A stretch of 56,250 nt of DNA from Cymbomonas tetramitiformis (GCA_001247695.2 LGRX02030200.1:1-56250); one strand, 5' to 3'. Positions 40,278 to 50,748 are shown, counted from the stretch's first letter. Notes: a model not told the origin generated them from the letters alone. A program made the numbers and translations.

Positions 40278-41481
40278 GCCCCCAGGCCCGCGAGGTAGGT
40301 ACTCCGCACCTCGCTATGTCCAATATGAGGGAGGCCGACTCTGGAAAGGAACCAGAGAGAGGCAGGCAAAGTCAGACCTACCGGTGGATCACTCACTTCA
40401 GAGAGGATCATCGGTTGAGGCACGGACCAGGACCAGCACAGCGAGCGGTGGAGAAAATGAGGCGGGCATTGCGCTGGCTGAGGAGGTCACGGCCAATCAC
40501 GGTGGTAGCACTAGGAAGAACTGAACCAGATGCTGCGCCAGCACAGGCATCCCAACCAACAGAGGTTCAGATCAGATTCCCTCTGTTCGGCAAGGGGAGT
40601 CAAGGGGCCCCTAGCACGAAGGGAGTGTACCAGCGCGCGTTGCAGCCTCCAGGAGTCGGAAGGGTGCGCTTTAGAGAGGAAGCAGCCCCGCGCCAGCTGG
40701 TCGGAAGAGCTCTGCGCCGACAACTGGATCGCGCTAAGCAGCCAGTTCTGTCACACGCCCAGCAACGGTTACGCGACGGGCACCTGTCAGCAGCCTGGAA
40801 AGCAGCACAGACAGTAACGCGCAGAAGGAAAGAAGTGGAAGTGCACGGGCACAGAGTCAGAAGTGCATTGGCGCAAATTCGGGAGCGTGTTGACCAGCTA
40901 AGGAAGATCACCCGAGTGTACCAGGAAGCTGAGGCAGCTCGACCTGCGCCGTGGCCCGGTGATTCAGAACCGGAAGATCTGATCACCAGGCAAGCTCGCT
41001 GGCAAGCCAAGATAGCAGAGGCCGGTACGTACCATCTGCCAGAGGACAACTCAGATGAGGAGCTGAATCCGCCTGAGAAGGAGCCGGGACTGCACAAACT
41101 GGCCAGCATCAGACCAGAGATAGGGGTGGACGCGGGGTCTGGACGCTGGGGAGAATGGCTGGACGCAGATGTGCTAGCCGCTATGGACGCGAAGGGGCCC
41201 ACTCTGCTGATTTTCTGGGCTTGGGTAGGCAGAGTACGAGTAAAAGTCTTGGTAGACTCTGGAGCTTCTTCTAGCTTCACTTCTGTGGAGGCCGCCAAGA
41301 AGTTTAAACTCCAGCCCAAGAAACACGAGACGCCGATGAAGGTGCAGGTGGCAGATGGCACTGTGTACGATGCCAACTCTTGCGTCCGTCCGAAGCTCAC
41401 AGCCGAGACACGTAAGGGCAGTTATGCCAAACAGGTTACACTGCGTGTCATGCCACTAGCGCTCGGAGTGGACATAGTTTT
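40115..41481 (+). pseudogene. pro: Pol N-terminal region with retropepsin, interrupted
   Basis: After a basic linker, the motif VRVKVLVDSGASSSFTS (catalytic Asp near residue 381, DSGA) marks a retroviral aspartic protease. The hydrophobic core VTLRVMPLALGVDIV follows and should run into a GxDWL motif. Instead the frame enters an insertion near 41482 and ends at 41560 in unrelated sequence. The native continuation GGDWLRAQKKVTFDYAQYG resumes in another frame at about 41748. The protease is therefore broken. Confidence 0.85.
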
Positions 41482-41747
41482 TAACAAGAATTTTTCATTC
41501 TCACCCATTGGGTTTTTAATCATTTTTTTGGGAAAAGGCGCAACGGGAATCGAACCCTAGTCTCTCGAATTCATGACGAGTATGTTACCACTACACTATT
41601 GCGCCATATTTGATGTTAATTATCCCCCCCCCACCCCATTTATATACATTATTTTTACAAGCGATCTATAAATTTAATTATAGACGATCCGGTACCTCTT
41701 TCGAGCCCGCTGGATCTGTAGTCGACGTCGAGGGCTATCGTACGAAA
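41482..41747 (-). mobile_element. AT-rich insertion carrying a tRNA-like sequence
   Basis: About 266 bp of AT-rich, non-coding sequence separates the two halves of the protease (DIV... and ...GGDWL). It contains a tRNA-like block (41537-41605, minus), flanking T- and C-runs (TTTTTTTG, C8-9) and TATAAATTTAATTATA. A SINE or a retroposed tRNA gene is the likely source. The exact ends and a target duplication could not be fixed, and a small deletion of native codons is possible. Confidence 0.55.
41537..41605 (-). tRNA. tRNA-like sequence, degenerate (isotype unclear)
   Basis: It has a perfect 7-bp acceptor (GGCGCAA with TTGCGCC), a D arm GTGT-AGTGGTA-ACAT, an anticodon stem CTCG/CGAG and a T loop TTCGATT, followed immediately by TTTT on the minus strand, a pol III terminator. 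However the T stem pairs only three to four bases, position 33 is A rather than T, and the length is 69. It is probably a tRNA pseudogene or SINE head with working A/B boxes, of the Gly/Glu/Val-like D-arm type. Confidence 0.5.
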
Positions 41748-42131
41748 CACGGCGGAGACTGGCTACGAGCACAGAAGAAGGTCACATTTGACTACGCCCA
41801 GTATGGCAGCGTGAAGTTCGGACATGGGTCGCAGAAAGTAGTCATCGCGGGTTGCAACCCCGGGTCATCATCTGCAGGGTCTGGGCAGGCCATGGGACTG
41901 GTAGAGGCACAGCTTATCAGTACTAAGCAGGCTAGGAAGGACCTGCGAGCTTTGAAGAATAGTGGCGAAGAAGCGTACCTGATGTACCTAGCTCCAGATG
42001 GCACATTCAAAATGGAGGCCACCGACGACCCCAACTCTCCCTTAGAGGCATCTGCAGCCTTATCAGAGTCATCTTCATCATCATCATCGGAGGCAGAGGG
42101 TGACAACGCTAGGCAAATGGGGGGGAAGTTA
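41748..42131 (+). pseudogene. Protease C-terminus and Pol linker
   Basis: In frame with 42188 this encodes GGDWLRAQKKVTFDYAQYG, the strand after the retropepsin core, then an acidic Ser-rich linker (SESSSSSSSEAEG). The frame changes at a G-run (42119-42125) into the RT frame, whose upstream codons (TSDEEGCNSDSTEAS) continue the acidic linker. One indel in the G-run explains the break. Confidence 0.7.
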
Positions 42132-45100
42132 CCTCTGACGAGGAAGGCTGCAACAGCGACAGTACAGAAGCGAGCGTGGCCACCCTAATCTCCGACAGCA
42201 GTTCGTCCGAATCTGAACAAGATGCAACGGAACAGGAGGACAGGGCACAGGAGCAGGTGTGTGCTCTGAGACCGGTGACGTGCCCCACATCAGCGCAACC
42301 CGCTGTGCGAGACTGGGGACCTTACCCCACGAGGGCCAGATGGGAAGCGTTCCAGATGCTTCCGCGAGAGCGCAGGGAGCAGGCAGCACAGCACCATGCG
42401 GAGGAATTGGAACCTGAGTGGGAAGAGGAGGCATACTGTTTGTGGAAAACAGGGCAGGCACTGCGCCTGCAGCAGGAGCAGCGGAGGAGCAGAGGGGCGA
42501 ACCACAGGAGATCGCGCAGAGTTAGCGAGCCAGTGCTGGCAGCACCTATAGAAGCTGAGACAGGGCAAGGCAAAGATGGGCATAGCTGTTTCAGGAAAGA
42601 GGCACCAGCTGCTGCGGCGACACCTAGTGATGAGCGGAACAGCGGCGCGGACGACAAGGTCAAGCAGCACGGAGGCGAGACCAAGGAGGCCAAGCCGGAT
42701 GAGGAGGACGCAGAGGTACCACAATGGATCCTGGACGAACTGGTGAAGCTGAAGCAGCGGTACCAGGACGTGGTGGGGATGGAACTGCCCAAGGGCGTGG
42801 TGGATCGAGAGCACAAATCGCCGCTGGTACTGGACCCTGAGTACAAAGAGGGAGCTCGGCATAAACGATGCTACAAACTATCCATGGAGGAAATGAAGCA
42901 GCTGCGTGTACAGTTAGACGAGCTTCTGGCAAAAGGGTACATCCGCCCTTCTTCCTCGCCATGGGGCAGCCCGGTGTTGATGGTGCCCAAGCCTTCGAAC
43001 CCAAAGGAACTAAGGCTGGTGATTGACTACAGACAGATCAACGAGATCACTGTAAAGGACCGTTACCCCTTACCGGACGTGCAGGCTCTTATTGATGACA
43101 TGCAAGGAGCAACCATCTTTTCTACCGCTGATGCATTGTGGGGGTTTTGGCAAGTCCCTATGGAGGAAGAAGCAGTGGAGAAGACCGCCATGACCACGCC
43201 GTTTGGAGCATATGAGTGGTTGGTCATGCCAATGGGGCTGTCCAATAGTCCTTCGTGTTGGCAGCGGATGATGCAGAAGTACTTGGGCCACCTACCGTTC
43301 GTCAGAGTTTTTGTGGATGACATTATGATCTTCTCACGCAACCCCGAGGAGCACCTGGACCACCTGCGGCAGGTTTTGGAGGTATGTCGACAGAATAAGG
43401 TCAAGCTGAAGGAGTCCAAGCTACGATGCTTTAAACGCTCAGTACGGTTTCTGGGACATGTCATTGACCGCACTGGCTGCCGACCACAGCAAGACAAGAT
43501 ATCATCCATACGGGACTGGCCGCGACTGGAAACGGTGAAGCACGTGCGACAGTTCTTGGGTTTGGCTGGGGTTTATCGACGGTACATACAGGGTTTCGCT
43601 GACTTAGCGCACCCCTTGACCAAGCTAACCAAGAACCTAGTGCCATGGGAATGGGGACCGGAGCAGGAACACGCCTTTGCACGCCTCAAGACCGCTCTCA
43701 CCACTGCACCGACCTTGATCTTGCCCGATCAGGAAGCAGCTCATCGCGGCACCAGCCCCTTTGTCGTGCAGACCGATGCGAGTGCAGTGGCATTAGCTGG
43801 CGTGCTGATGCAGGATTTAGGCAAGGGCCTGCAACCCATAGCCTTCGAGAGTAAGCAATTCTCTTCAGCCGAGCAGAACTACCACGCGGGTGAGCGAGAG
43901 CTGGCCGCGATTCACCACTGCACCACACAGACGTGGAGACACTACTTGATCTTCACGGAGTTTAGGCTGATGGGGGATCATGCTCCACTGAAGTGGTTGT
44001 TTGCACCTGGACGTGAGCTCAGCCGACGCCAGGCCAGGTGGTATGAAGATCTGGTGGAAGTAGGAGTACACGCAATGGAGCACGTGCCAGGTCGCACACT
44101 AGTGGTACCGGACGTTGCCTCACGGCGACCGGACTATGTGCAGGCGACGGCGCGAGAAGGGCTTAAGGAAGCTGGGTATGTGGACCCGAGCACCGACCAG
44201 CCGGTATCTGCAGAGGAGGGCAGAAGAGCAGCGGGAGCTAAAGGGAGACCAGAAGAAGAGGAGAACGTGGTGGCTGGCCTGAAGAAGGTTGTAGAGGAGG
44301 AGGATCCCACATCACCCTTGGACTTGGAGCTCAGCTCGTCGGATGAGGAGGAAGATGAGTGCCCACCGGTCAGTGAGCCCAAAGTAACCGGTAAGCTAAC
44401 TCAGCTGAACGGCCTCTGGTGGGCGGAAACTCCGGACTTATGGCTGGACGCTGTGGTCACAGTGGAAAGGATGGCTGCGCTACCAGCAATGGCGGGAGTC
44501 CAGACACGATCCCAGAATGAGCAGCGGCCAGCAGAGAAGCAGCAGCCAGCAGCGGTGCAACAGCAGTCCACACCAAGGATGCAACCTGGGGAACCCCTGG
44601 TAGACAATCAGGACTGGAAGCTAATTCCGTCCGAGTTCCGTCGACTACAAGCCAAGTATGCGAAAGTGTTGGGTGGCCAGTTCCAGGTGGATGCATGCTG
44701 CGACCTCATGGGGCAGAACCGGCAGGTGGACACGTTCTGGACAGATTGCCTAAAGGAACAGTGGAGGGGTCGTGTGGTGTGGTGTAACCCACCTTTCTCG
44801 GATTCCAAGGTGAGCATTGCAGACATCCTAAGGCACTACGCTTCAGAGGCCCGGCACGCCCCACAGAGCACAGCCGCGCTGTTCCTGCTGCCTGACTTTC
44901 CGCAGGCTGACTGGCGGCCCTTGCTGCGAGAATATGGGATGGAGATCGTGGAGACCATACCCCGCGTGAACGAGCAAGGGGAGCCCAACCGAATGTTCAT
45001 CTCTCCTGGCGAAGAAAGGGGGCACCGTACAGCCTTGCAGGAGTTGCCCATCCCATGGCCCGTCTTGGTAGTATTGGCCAAACCACAGCGTAAGCACTTC

Positions 45101-45387
45101 GACGAGATCACAGCTCCGAGAGAAAGACCCTCAGCATCACCAGCAGTGACTCTCAAGGGTGCAGCAGCAAAGATCAGGGACCAGGCAGGTGTGGTGGAAC
45201 CGGGAATGTTTCTGCGTGCCTTACGGGCAGAACACAGGCGCAGTGAGTACCTATCAGCCCTGAAGCAGGAATTACTGGCCACACAGCACCACCGCACCGA
45301 GCATTTTCGGCTGGTGAGTAACATCATCTGGAGAGTGGCGGAAGGACGCTATCAGGTGGTGTTAGCTCCCGACTCCCCTCTGAGAGA
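42131..45387 (+). CDS. pol: Pol: reverse transcriptase, RNase H and Dam-like DNA methyltransferase
   Basis: Residues are numbered from 42176. Ty3-type RT motifs are present: SPWGSPVLMVPKP, LRLVIDYRQIN (about 280), TTPFGAYEWLVMPMGLSNSP, and catalytic FVDDIMIFS (about 378), then LGHVID and a connection domain. RNase H follows with VVQTDASAVALAGVLMQ (Asp 534), AERELAAIHH-like ERELAAIHH, and DHAPLKWL. After an acidic linker, residues 836-930 match the phage Dam N6-adenine methyltransferase family: FQVDACCD, FWTDCL..QWRGRV, and catalytic-loop WCNPPFS (871-874), then LRHYASEARHAP. Dam-like domains are known in DIRS elements, but here an integrase follows. At 45375-45387 the frame enters a LINE insertion. 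Skipping it, PLRELVLREAHE continues in frame into integrase. Confidence 0.9.
45375..45387 (+). repeat. Target-site duplication of LINE insert, left copy
   Basis: CCCCTCTGAGAGA occurs here and again at 45871-45883, flanking the inserted LINE tail. A 13-bp duplication is typical of target-primed reverse transcription. Confidence 0.9.
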
Positions 45388-45774
45388 TGGGAATGCACAC
45401 AACAGGAAGCACCAGCAAGGGTCAAAAACCTACACCTCATTGAGGTGGCCCACACCGATGACGAAAAGTGGGGACCCAAACTCCTGGAAAAATACATGAA
45501 ATACGGACCGCTGCTACAATTGCTACGCAGACACGGATTCCGTGCCAAACTTCATGTGTTTGCAGTAGGCAGAACAGGCACGGTGTACAAACACAACCAA
45601 GACATACTCGAGCAACTTGGACTCAACAGAAAAGAGGCCACACAGGCACTACAGAGAATACATGACCTGACAGTAAACTATGCACACAGCACCTACCAGC
45701 TATACAGAAGACTCAGACAAGAAAAACAAGAGGGGAGAAAGATAAGAACCACCCAGTATAAATTGTCCCATTAA
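45388..45774 (+). pseudogene. LINE reverse transcriptase C-terminal fragment
   Basis: The frame ending at 45774 reads LIEVAHTDDEKWGPKLLEKY, then LHVFAVGRTGTVYKHNQDIL and EQLGLNRKEATQALQRIH. This matches the region after the RT domain of many LINE ORFs, where a TYTDD-like motif is followed by a GxRGTVYKHT-like strand and LGL. Only the last 110-125 codons are present, because the element was truncated on insertion. Family assignment rests on these motifs. The domain's role in LINE mobility is not settled. Confidence 0.6.
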
Positions 45775-45776
45775 GG

Positions 45777-45846
45777 CCGCCACTTGTGGCGGTCCGGCCC
45801 AGAGTAGGGCCGGGGAAATTAATTTACTCATACGCCCAACGGGCGT
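45777..45846 (+). repeat. Three tandem hairpins in the LINE 3' UTR
   Basis: CCGCCAC-TT-GTGGCGG, CCGGCCC-AGAGTA-GGGCCGG and ACGCCC-AAC-GGGCGT are all perfect, begin 3 bases after the ORF stop, and are followed by the T-rich tail. LINE enzymes often recognise 3' stem-loops. That role here is an inference. Confidence 0.8.
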
Positions 45847-45883
45847 GGTTTTTTTCTTTTTTTTTCTTTTCCCCTCTGAGAGA

Positions 45884-47217
45884 GCTGGTCTTGAGGGAAG
45901 CTCACGAAGCACCTGCAGCAGGTCACACAGGGAGGGACAAAACCTTGGACAGAGTCAGACGGCGATTCTGGTGGCCGCGAATGGACCTGGACGTAGCTGA
46001 ATGGGTGAAGACTTGCGTAACCTGTCAGCAAACCCAGCCGCGCCAAGGATACCCAGCAGGCTTGTTGCAGCCCCACACTGTGCCTAGCCGGTTGTGGGAA
46101 GTGGTGAGCATAGACTTTGTCACTGGTCTCCCCACGACAGAGAGAGGTGTGAATGCCTTCGCCACATTTACATGTGTACTGAGTAAGATGGTGCACGTGG
46201 TCCCAATGGCGTATACAGTAACGATAGTTCAGCGGAGGTGGTGACCAGAATGTTCATGGATGCAGTGTGGCGACTGCTCGGGGCCCCGATGAAGATTGTG
46301 TGCGACCGGGATCCGCGCTTTCGAGATGCTCTGACACAGGAGTTCATGCGATTGATGGGCGTAAAGGTAGCCAGCACCACCCCTTATCACCCGCAGAGTG
46401 ATGGCCAGGCTGAGCGTAGTAACCACACCGTGGAGCGCATGCTGCGTTGTTATGTAGCAGAGAACCAGGAGGACTGGAACCTGTGGGTGGCTCCAGTGGA
46501 GTACGCCATCAATGACTCCAAGTCGGCAGTAACAGGGTTCTCGCCATTCGAGCTGGTGTACGGACATGCGCCAGCAACCCAGCTGGACCTCTTCACGGAC
46601 GCAGCACTGGAGGGAGGCGCTAAGAGGAGAAAGGGAGGTCGCACGGCAGCGGACAAGCAAGGTACAGCACATCAGTTGGCCAAGCAGTTCGCGCAGCAGC
46701 TGCAGGCGGCACGAGAGGGCTTGCAAATGGCTCAGCAGCGCATGATGGAGCAGTTTGATGCACGGCACCGGCTCCAGCAATATAAGGTGAATGATCAGGT
46801 GTGGGTGGATGGACAACACTTGACGTTGCCTGGTGACAGGGGCCTGAAACCCAAGTTGCGCAAATTGCGGCACGGACCTCTGCGAGTAGTAGAATGTTTG
46901 TACAGCGACCGGCAGCAGGAGTTACCAGTGCAGGTCCGAGGAGCCCCGTCAGCATACAGACTGGAGTTGCCCGTGTACTGGAAGGTACATGACACATTCA
47001 CCGCAGACAGGCTCAGCCCAGTACAGTCAGGCGCAAATCACTTTGTCAGCAGACGAGAAGAGATGGCACCGCCACCAGTAATGGTAGAAGGGCAAAAGGA
47101 GCGCGAGGTGGAGCGCATCATCCGCACACGCTTCAGGAAGTTAGGCGAGAAAACTGGCGGGTCAGTGCAGGAGTGGTTGACCAAGTGGAAAGGATTGCCA
47201 CACAGTCACAGCCAGTG
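45884..47217 (+). pseudogene. int: Integrase with HHCC finger, DDE core and chromodomain (frameshifted)
   Basis: The HHCC finger is visible (REAHEAPAAGHTG ... CVTCQQ). The DDE core has Asp in VVSIDFVTGLP, Asp in KIVCDRDPRF and Glu in SDGQAERSNHTVE, plus the Ty3 motif TPYHPQSDGQ. A single-base loss near 46217 shifts from the frame ending 46244 to the one ending 47281. A GPY/F-like segment (KLRKLRHGPLRVVE) and a chromodomain-like stretch (EREVERIIRTRF ... WLTKWKGLPHSHSQW) follow. Near 47217 the frame shifts again, into the methyltransferase ORF. Integrase would insert the cDNA. A chromodomain could direct it to marked chromatin. Confidence 0.9.
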
Positions 47218-48194
47218 GCGGACCCGAGCGAGAGGACCTGGAGGGCAAGGGAGGCAGACTGGAACCTTTGAGAGCCTTTGAGGCCGATGAGGAGAAGCAG
47301 AGGAAGGCCCCAGAAAAGAGGCGTAGGAAGACGCACGGCCAGCAGCAGGAGCAGAGGGCTCAGCTCATGGCAATGAGAGCCCCCAACCCGAAGGTTTACA
47401 GTAAGGGTGCCAGTCAGGTCTATCATCCGCATCTCACGACGGTACAACATCCTGTGAGGATCCTCGTCCTCTTCTGTGGGACTGGGTCTGTAGAACAGCA
47501 GTTCCAACGACAGTTCGACGGCTGCGAAGTGGTGACAGTGGATATTCTCCCTAAGTGGCAAGCAACATGCACCGAGGACATTCTCCACTGGAACTACAGG
47601 CTGTACCCCCGACACTATTTCGACGTGATCTGGGCGAGCCCACCATGTAAGGAGTACAGCAAGGCCAAGACTAGGGGAGTACCGGACCTGGAGCTGCCTG
47701 ATCGGCGAGTGAAGCGTACCCGGCAGATCATCGAGTACTACGATCCAGCATACTACTTCACTGAGAACCCGGCTGGAGATGCTCTGCGAGGGCTGCACAC
47801 GCGATCTGTGATGAAGGGTTTGCCCGATCCTCACCCCGTCTCTTACTGTAGGTATGGGACACCCTACATGAAACCTACACATATCTGGACGAACGCCGTG
47901 CTACCCGTACCCCTGCTGCAGTGTACCCAAGCAACACCATGTCCCGCAAGAGCTGTGCTGGGAAAGCACGAGAACACATCGCAGGAAGGAGTTTCAGCGT
48001 CCAGAACACGAGGCATGGGGTCAGCGCAAGCAGTATATGCGATCCCCCGCACCTTGTTGCACCATCTGTTCTGTGGGCTGAAGTTGGGTAAGCGTATGAG
48101 CGAGGAAAGCGCAGCAGCAGTCATGGACCTCATCGGCACTCTGACAGCGCAGACGGACGAGATCCCGATGCAGGAACAAGATACTGAGGTCTAA
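47218..48194 (+). CDS. C5-cytosine-methyltransferase-like domain at the Pol C-terminus
   Basis: From the shifted chromodomain end (ERTPSE-like, EDLEGKGGRLEPLRAFEADE) the frame runs through a basic linker into a methyltransferase-like domain. It has motif I ILVLFCGTGSVEQQF (SAM binding), VVTVDILPKW (acidic motif II), motif IV WASPPCKEYSKAK with the PC catalytic dipeptide, motif VI YFTENPAG (ENP in place of ENV), and SYCRYGTPYMKPTHIWTN. It ends about 130 residues later. This is the compact family of C5-MTase-like proteins found in protists and their viruses, lacking a clear target-recognition domain. ORF start 47268 is only an in-frame ATG. A polyprotein fusion with integrase is more likely. 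Activity is unproven. Confidence 0.75.
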
Positions 48195-48317
48195 AACCCT
48201 CAGGGCGCAAAGCAGCGCAAGACCCGCAGAGCGAGAGGAGTACCAGGGCGACAGAACCGTTTAAGCGTTGGCAGCGTAATTCGGGGACGGAGCCTCGGGA
48301 AACCTCCAGCGCGGAAG

Positions 48318-48440
48318 GGGACTCAGACCCAAGGACTGAGGGGCACGGGACCCAAGAACCCGAGGCTTAGAAGCCAGGGGGACTCAGACCCAAGGACTGA
48401 GGGGCACGGGACCCGAGAACCCGAGGCTTAGCAGCCAGCA
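48318..48440 (+). repeat. 61-bp tandem duplication before the 3' LTR
   Basis: GGGACTCAGACCCAAGGACT continuing to GAACCCGAGGCTTAG occurs twice, 61 bases apart. Confidence 0.85.
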
Positions 48441-48521
48441 TCACTGTGCATGTTTGTTGATCCCCAGACAATGTAAATACAGGCGAACACTAGACGCTAG
48501 CGAGGACGTAAGCGCGCGCCT

Positions 48522-48537
48522 AAAAGGGGGGGGAGAG
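48522..48537 (+). promoter_or_regulatory. Polypurine tract of the Ty3 element
   Basis: AAAAGGGGGGGGAGAG lies just before TTGTGCTAGGG. This is a classic plus-strand primer site and places the 3' LTR start at about 48539. Confidence 0.7.
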
Positions 48538-48538
48538 T

Positions 48539-48900
48539 TGTGCTAGGGTAAGTCACGAGACAGAATGACGGCGTGTCAGAATGACGAGTGACGGGTACTA
48601 TGACAGTCACCAATGACAGGCATTTACATGACCAGATGACGAGAGTGTCTGATAGAAATGACTGACAGAAATGCCTGACCCGAAAGTGAGTTTTGGTGGG
48701 AAAACCAGCAGTCAGAGAAATTGGAGGGAAAGCTGGCAGACCTCCAATATTGCCGAGTCAGCACAGTTATAATTATTCAGAGTGATATGGAGTGGCCTGG
48801 AATGATTGATGATATAACTGGGCTAGTCGGCAGATTCTATGATGTGACAGAGCGAGTTCTCATGAAGTGTGATGGGACCTGACAGGAGTCGACATCGAGT
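48539..48900 (+). repeat. Probable 3' LTR (right end not fixed)
   Basis: It starts TGTGCTAGGG after the purine tract and contains repeated GAATGACG/ATGACAG words. Without a 5' partner in the window the end cannot be defined. Confidence 0.4.
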
Positions 48901-50286
48901 TATGTTCGAAAGTTCGAGATCTGAAACCATGGCATAAGGCAGCCGAGCAGGCTGAATGAATCAGTTTTGAATTTGTTACTGTGAACAGCCACACCTGGCT
49001 GTTGTAACTTCGACATTAAAGAAAGATCCGATTCACATATATATATCATGCTTACAGCAATATATATCTCTTTGTAGGACTGAACTAGGTTCCCTGCATT
49101 GTGTAAGTAGACTGAGAGGCTCTTAGAGAGCACCCCCGAACACAAAATATGTACAGTAGGGACCACATATTATTGCGTCATATCCAATCCGGGGACTTTC
49201 TCGATCAAAATGCTGCGAAAGGGCTATGCCATTAGCCACAACGATGGCACATCCTGCCCGCCCTGGTGCGTCAGGCCGCATGTGTGGACCGGGAAGCGGC
49301 GGTTGGCCACCTATGGAACAGTTGTAATGGAAAAGCCTAGTATGGTGCCTTTGAGGGGATCATTCATTTTTACTGGGTATGCTACAACAAACAGGGCTTG
49401 CACTTGCGCCCCACAAAAGACAAAGTCAGCGGTTGGACATGGAAGGGCATCGACAGATTGGATGTCTTCATCGATGCACCACCGCCGGGTAATACGCCAA
49501 CGCCACAACTGGATACATAACAGTTATTCAGCTGACGGGCAAGGATTTGTTGATGTCAATTTGTGGTGCTATTGGTTCAGAGTTTTGAAACATAGGGGCC
49601 AGGCCGCTCTGTTAACGGTTAGGATCAAAACACCGGTACATATGCATGCCTCACGTATATCGACGTATTTGTGCCATAGCAAGCTGAGTACCGTCGGAGT
49701 GAAATATTGTGATACATAAGTATGGCGCCAGTACTTGGTATATCATTTGTTACACACCCATCGTTGCTTGAATTACACACTGGTCGGGGACCTATTGTAT
49801 ATTGCACCATTATACTGAAATTGGTTGCACCTCGTCACCACAAGTTTACTGCGTACATGGTAGTGTGCGCATACTGTACGCCCTTCTCAGTGGCTGCTTT
49901 AGGATTGCTTATGCAAATCCCCATTGCAGCCTTGTATGCCCCGTCCACGCCCATAAATGTGTCGAGTGTGTATATGGCTTGCAAGCCATGTACATGCCAG
50001 TTAGAGTCCGTGTTTACTGTACTATCGGTCGGTGTTTACTTTATGTGATGTGTTATTGTAACCAGGCTTTTGTCTGTGTCCATCTTGCCATGATACACCG
50101 GCAGAGCCTTCACCAATGGAGAGCAAGATGTGCTGATTGGCAGGGTCTTTGCAATCACAAATAGTGGCGATAATGCATGCATACACTACACAGGCGCGAT
50201 GCGGACTTCAGCAATGTTTTTGCTTGGTGGCATGTTCGTGTGCAGGTAGTGATAAAGTGAATAAATATGTTGGTTATTGAAGGCTA

Positions 50287-50748
50287 GTGGGCACGAGCTC
50301 ACTAATGGAGATGACAATTGCAGCTGAATTCTCCGCAACGGATAAGAAAGGTCAGGTGAAGCAATTTCAAAAAGCATGGCAAAGCACGGCAGCCTTGACG
50401 ATATGGATTTCTTTCAGCATCCCTGGCATAGGTGGAGTCTCAGAACAAACGTCAGCGTCACTGAGCCAAAGCCAGCAAATGCAGCGTACACCATCACACA
50501 CAATCATACGATCTCACGGCGAATGGTGCCCGAAGACGTGTGCAGCAAATTGCCAGAGCTTCCCAGCTGGGAGCATTTATGCGTACTACGTTACAGGTAG
50601 CCAAAAGGGTACCACATATACGGTTGACATTCCTGGAAGCTGCCTATTCGAGTGTATTGCACGGGGCAAGGGATCAGCACCCAAATGCCCTTCATCATAT
50701 TGCGGTGGAGAACCATGCCAATGTGACTGCTGCCGGAGCCTTGAATGA
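50287..50748 (+). CDS. Hypothetical Cys-rich protein
   Basis: A 153-residue ORF. Its C-terminal half is Cys-rich with a regular pattern: HGEWCPKTCAANCQSFPAG, AYYVTGSQKGTTYTVDIPGS, and a final CPSSYCGGEPCQCDCC. The Ser/Gln-rich middle (TSASLSQSQQMQ) and the 'CPxxYC...CxC' ending recall secreted or extracellular lectin/pore-forming-like proteins of marine eukaryotes, but I cannot assign a family. No signal peptide is seen at this start, so the real N-terminus may be in an upstream exon. Confidence 0.35.
   Translation: MGTSSLMEMTIAAEFSATDKKGQVKQFQKAWQSTAALTIWISFSIPGIGGVSEQTSASLSQSQQMQRTPSHTIIRSHGEWCPKTCAANCQSFPAGSIYAYYVTGSQKGTTYTVDIPGSCLFECIARGKGSAPKCPSSYCGGEPCQCDCCRSLE

Larger units (their letters stand above)
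45388..45870 (+). mobile_element. 5'-truncated LINE insertion
   Basis: This 483-bp insert lies between copies of CCCCTCTGAGAGA. It carries the C-terminal end of a non-LTR retrotransposon ORF, three consecutive hairpins (45777-45792, 45794-45813, 45832-45846) and a T-rich tail (45847-45870). Its removal restores the Pol frame exactly. Confidence 0.9.
37849..48538 (+). mobile_element. Ty3/gypsy chromovirus-like element with two DNA-methyltransferase modules
   Basis: The order is Gag - protease - RT - RNase H - Dam-like MTase - integrase - chromodomain - C5-MTase-like, the standard Ty3/gypsy order with RT before integrase plus two added modules. It is degraded by several frameshifts and carries two insertions (a tRNA-like insert within about 41482-41747, a LINE 45388-45870). 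A purine tract (48522-48537) precedes a probable 3' LTR starting TGTGCTAGGG at 48539. A 5' LTR was not found. Confidence 0.85.

Noticed and set aside
44681..44800. Restriction-modification gene or phage contamination because of the NPPF methyltransferase motif
   Set aside because: The domain lies in the same frame between Ty3 RNase H and integrase in a plainly eukaryotic element.
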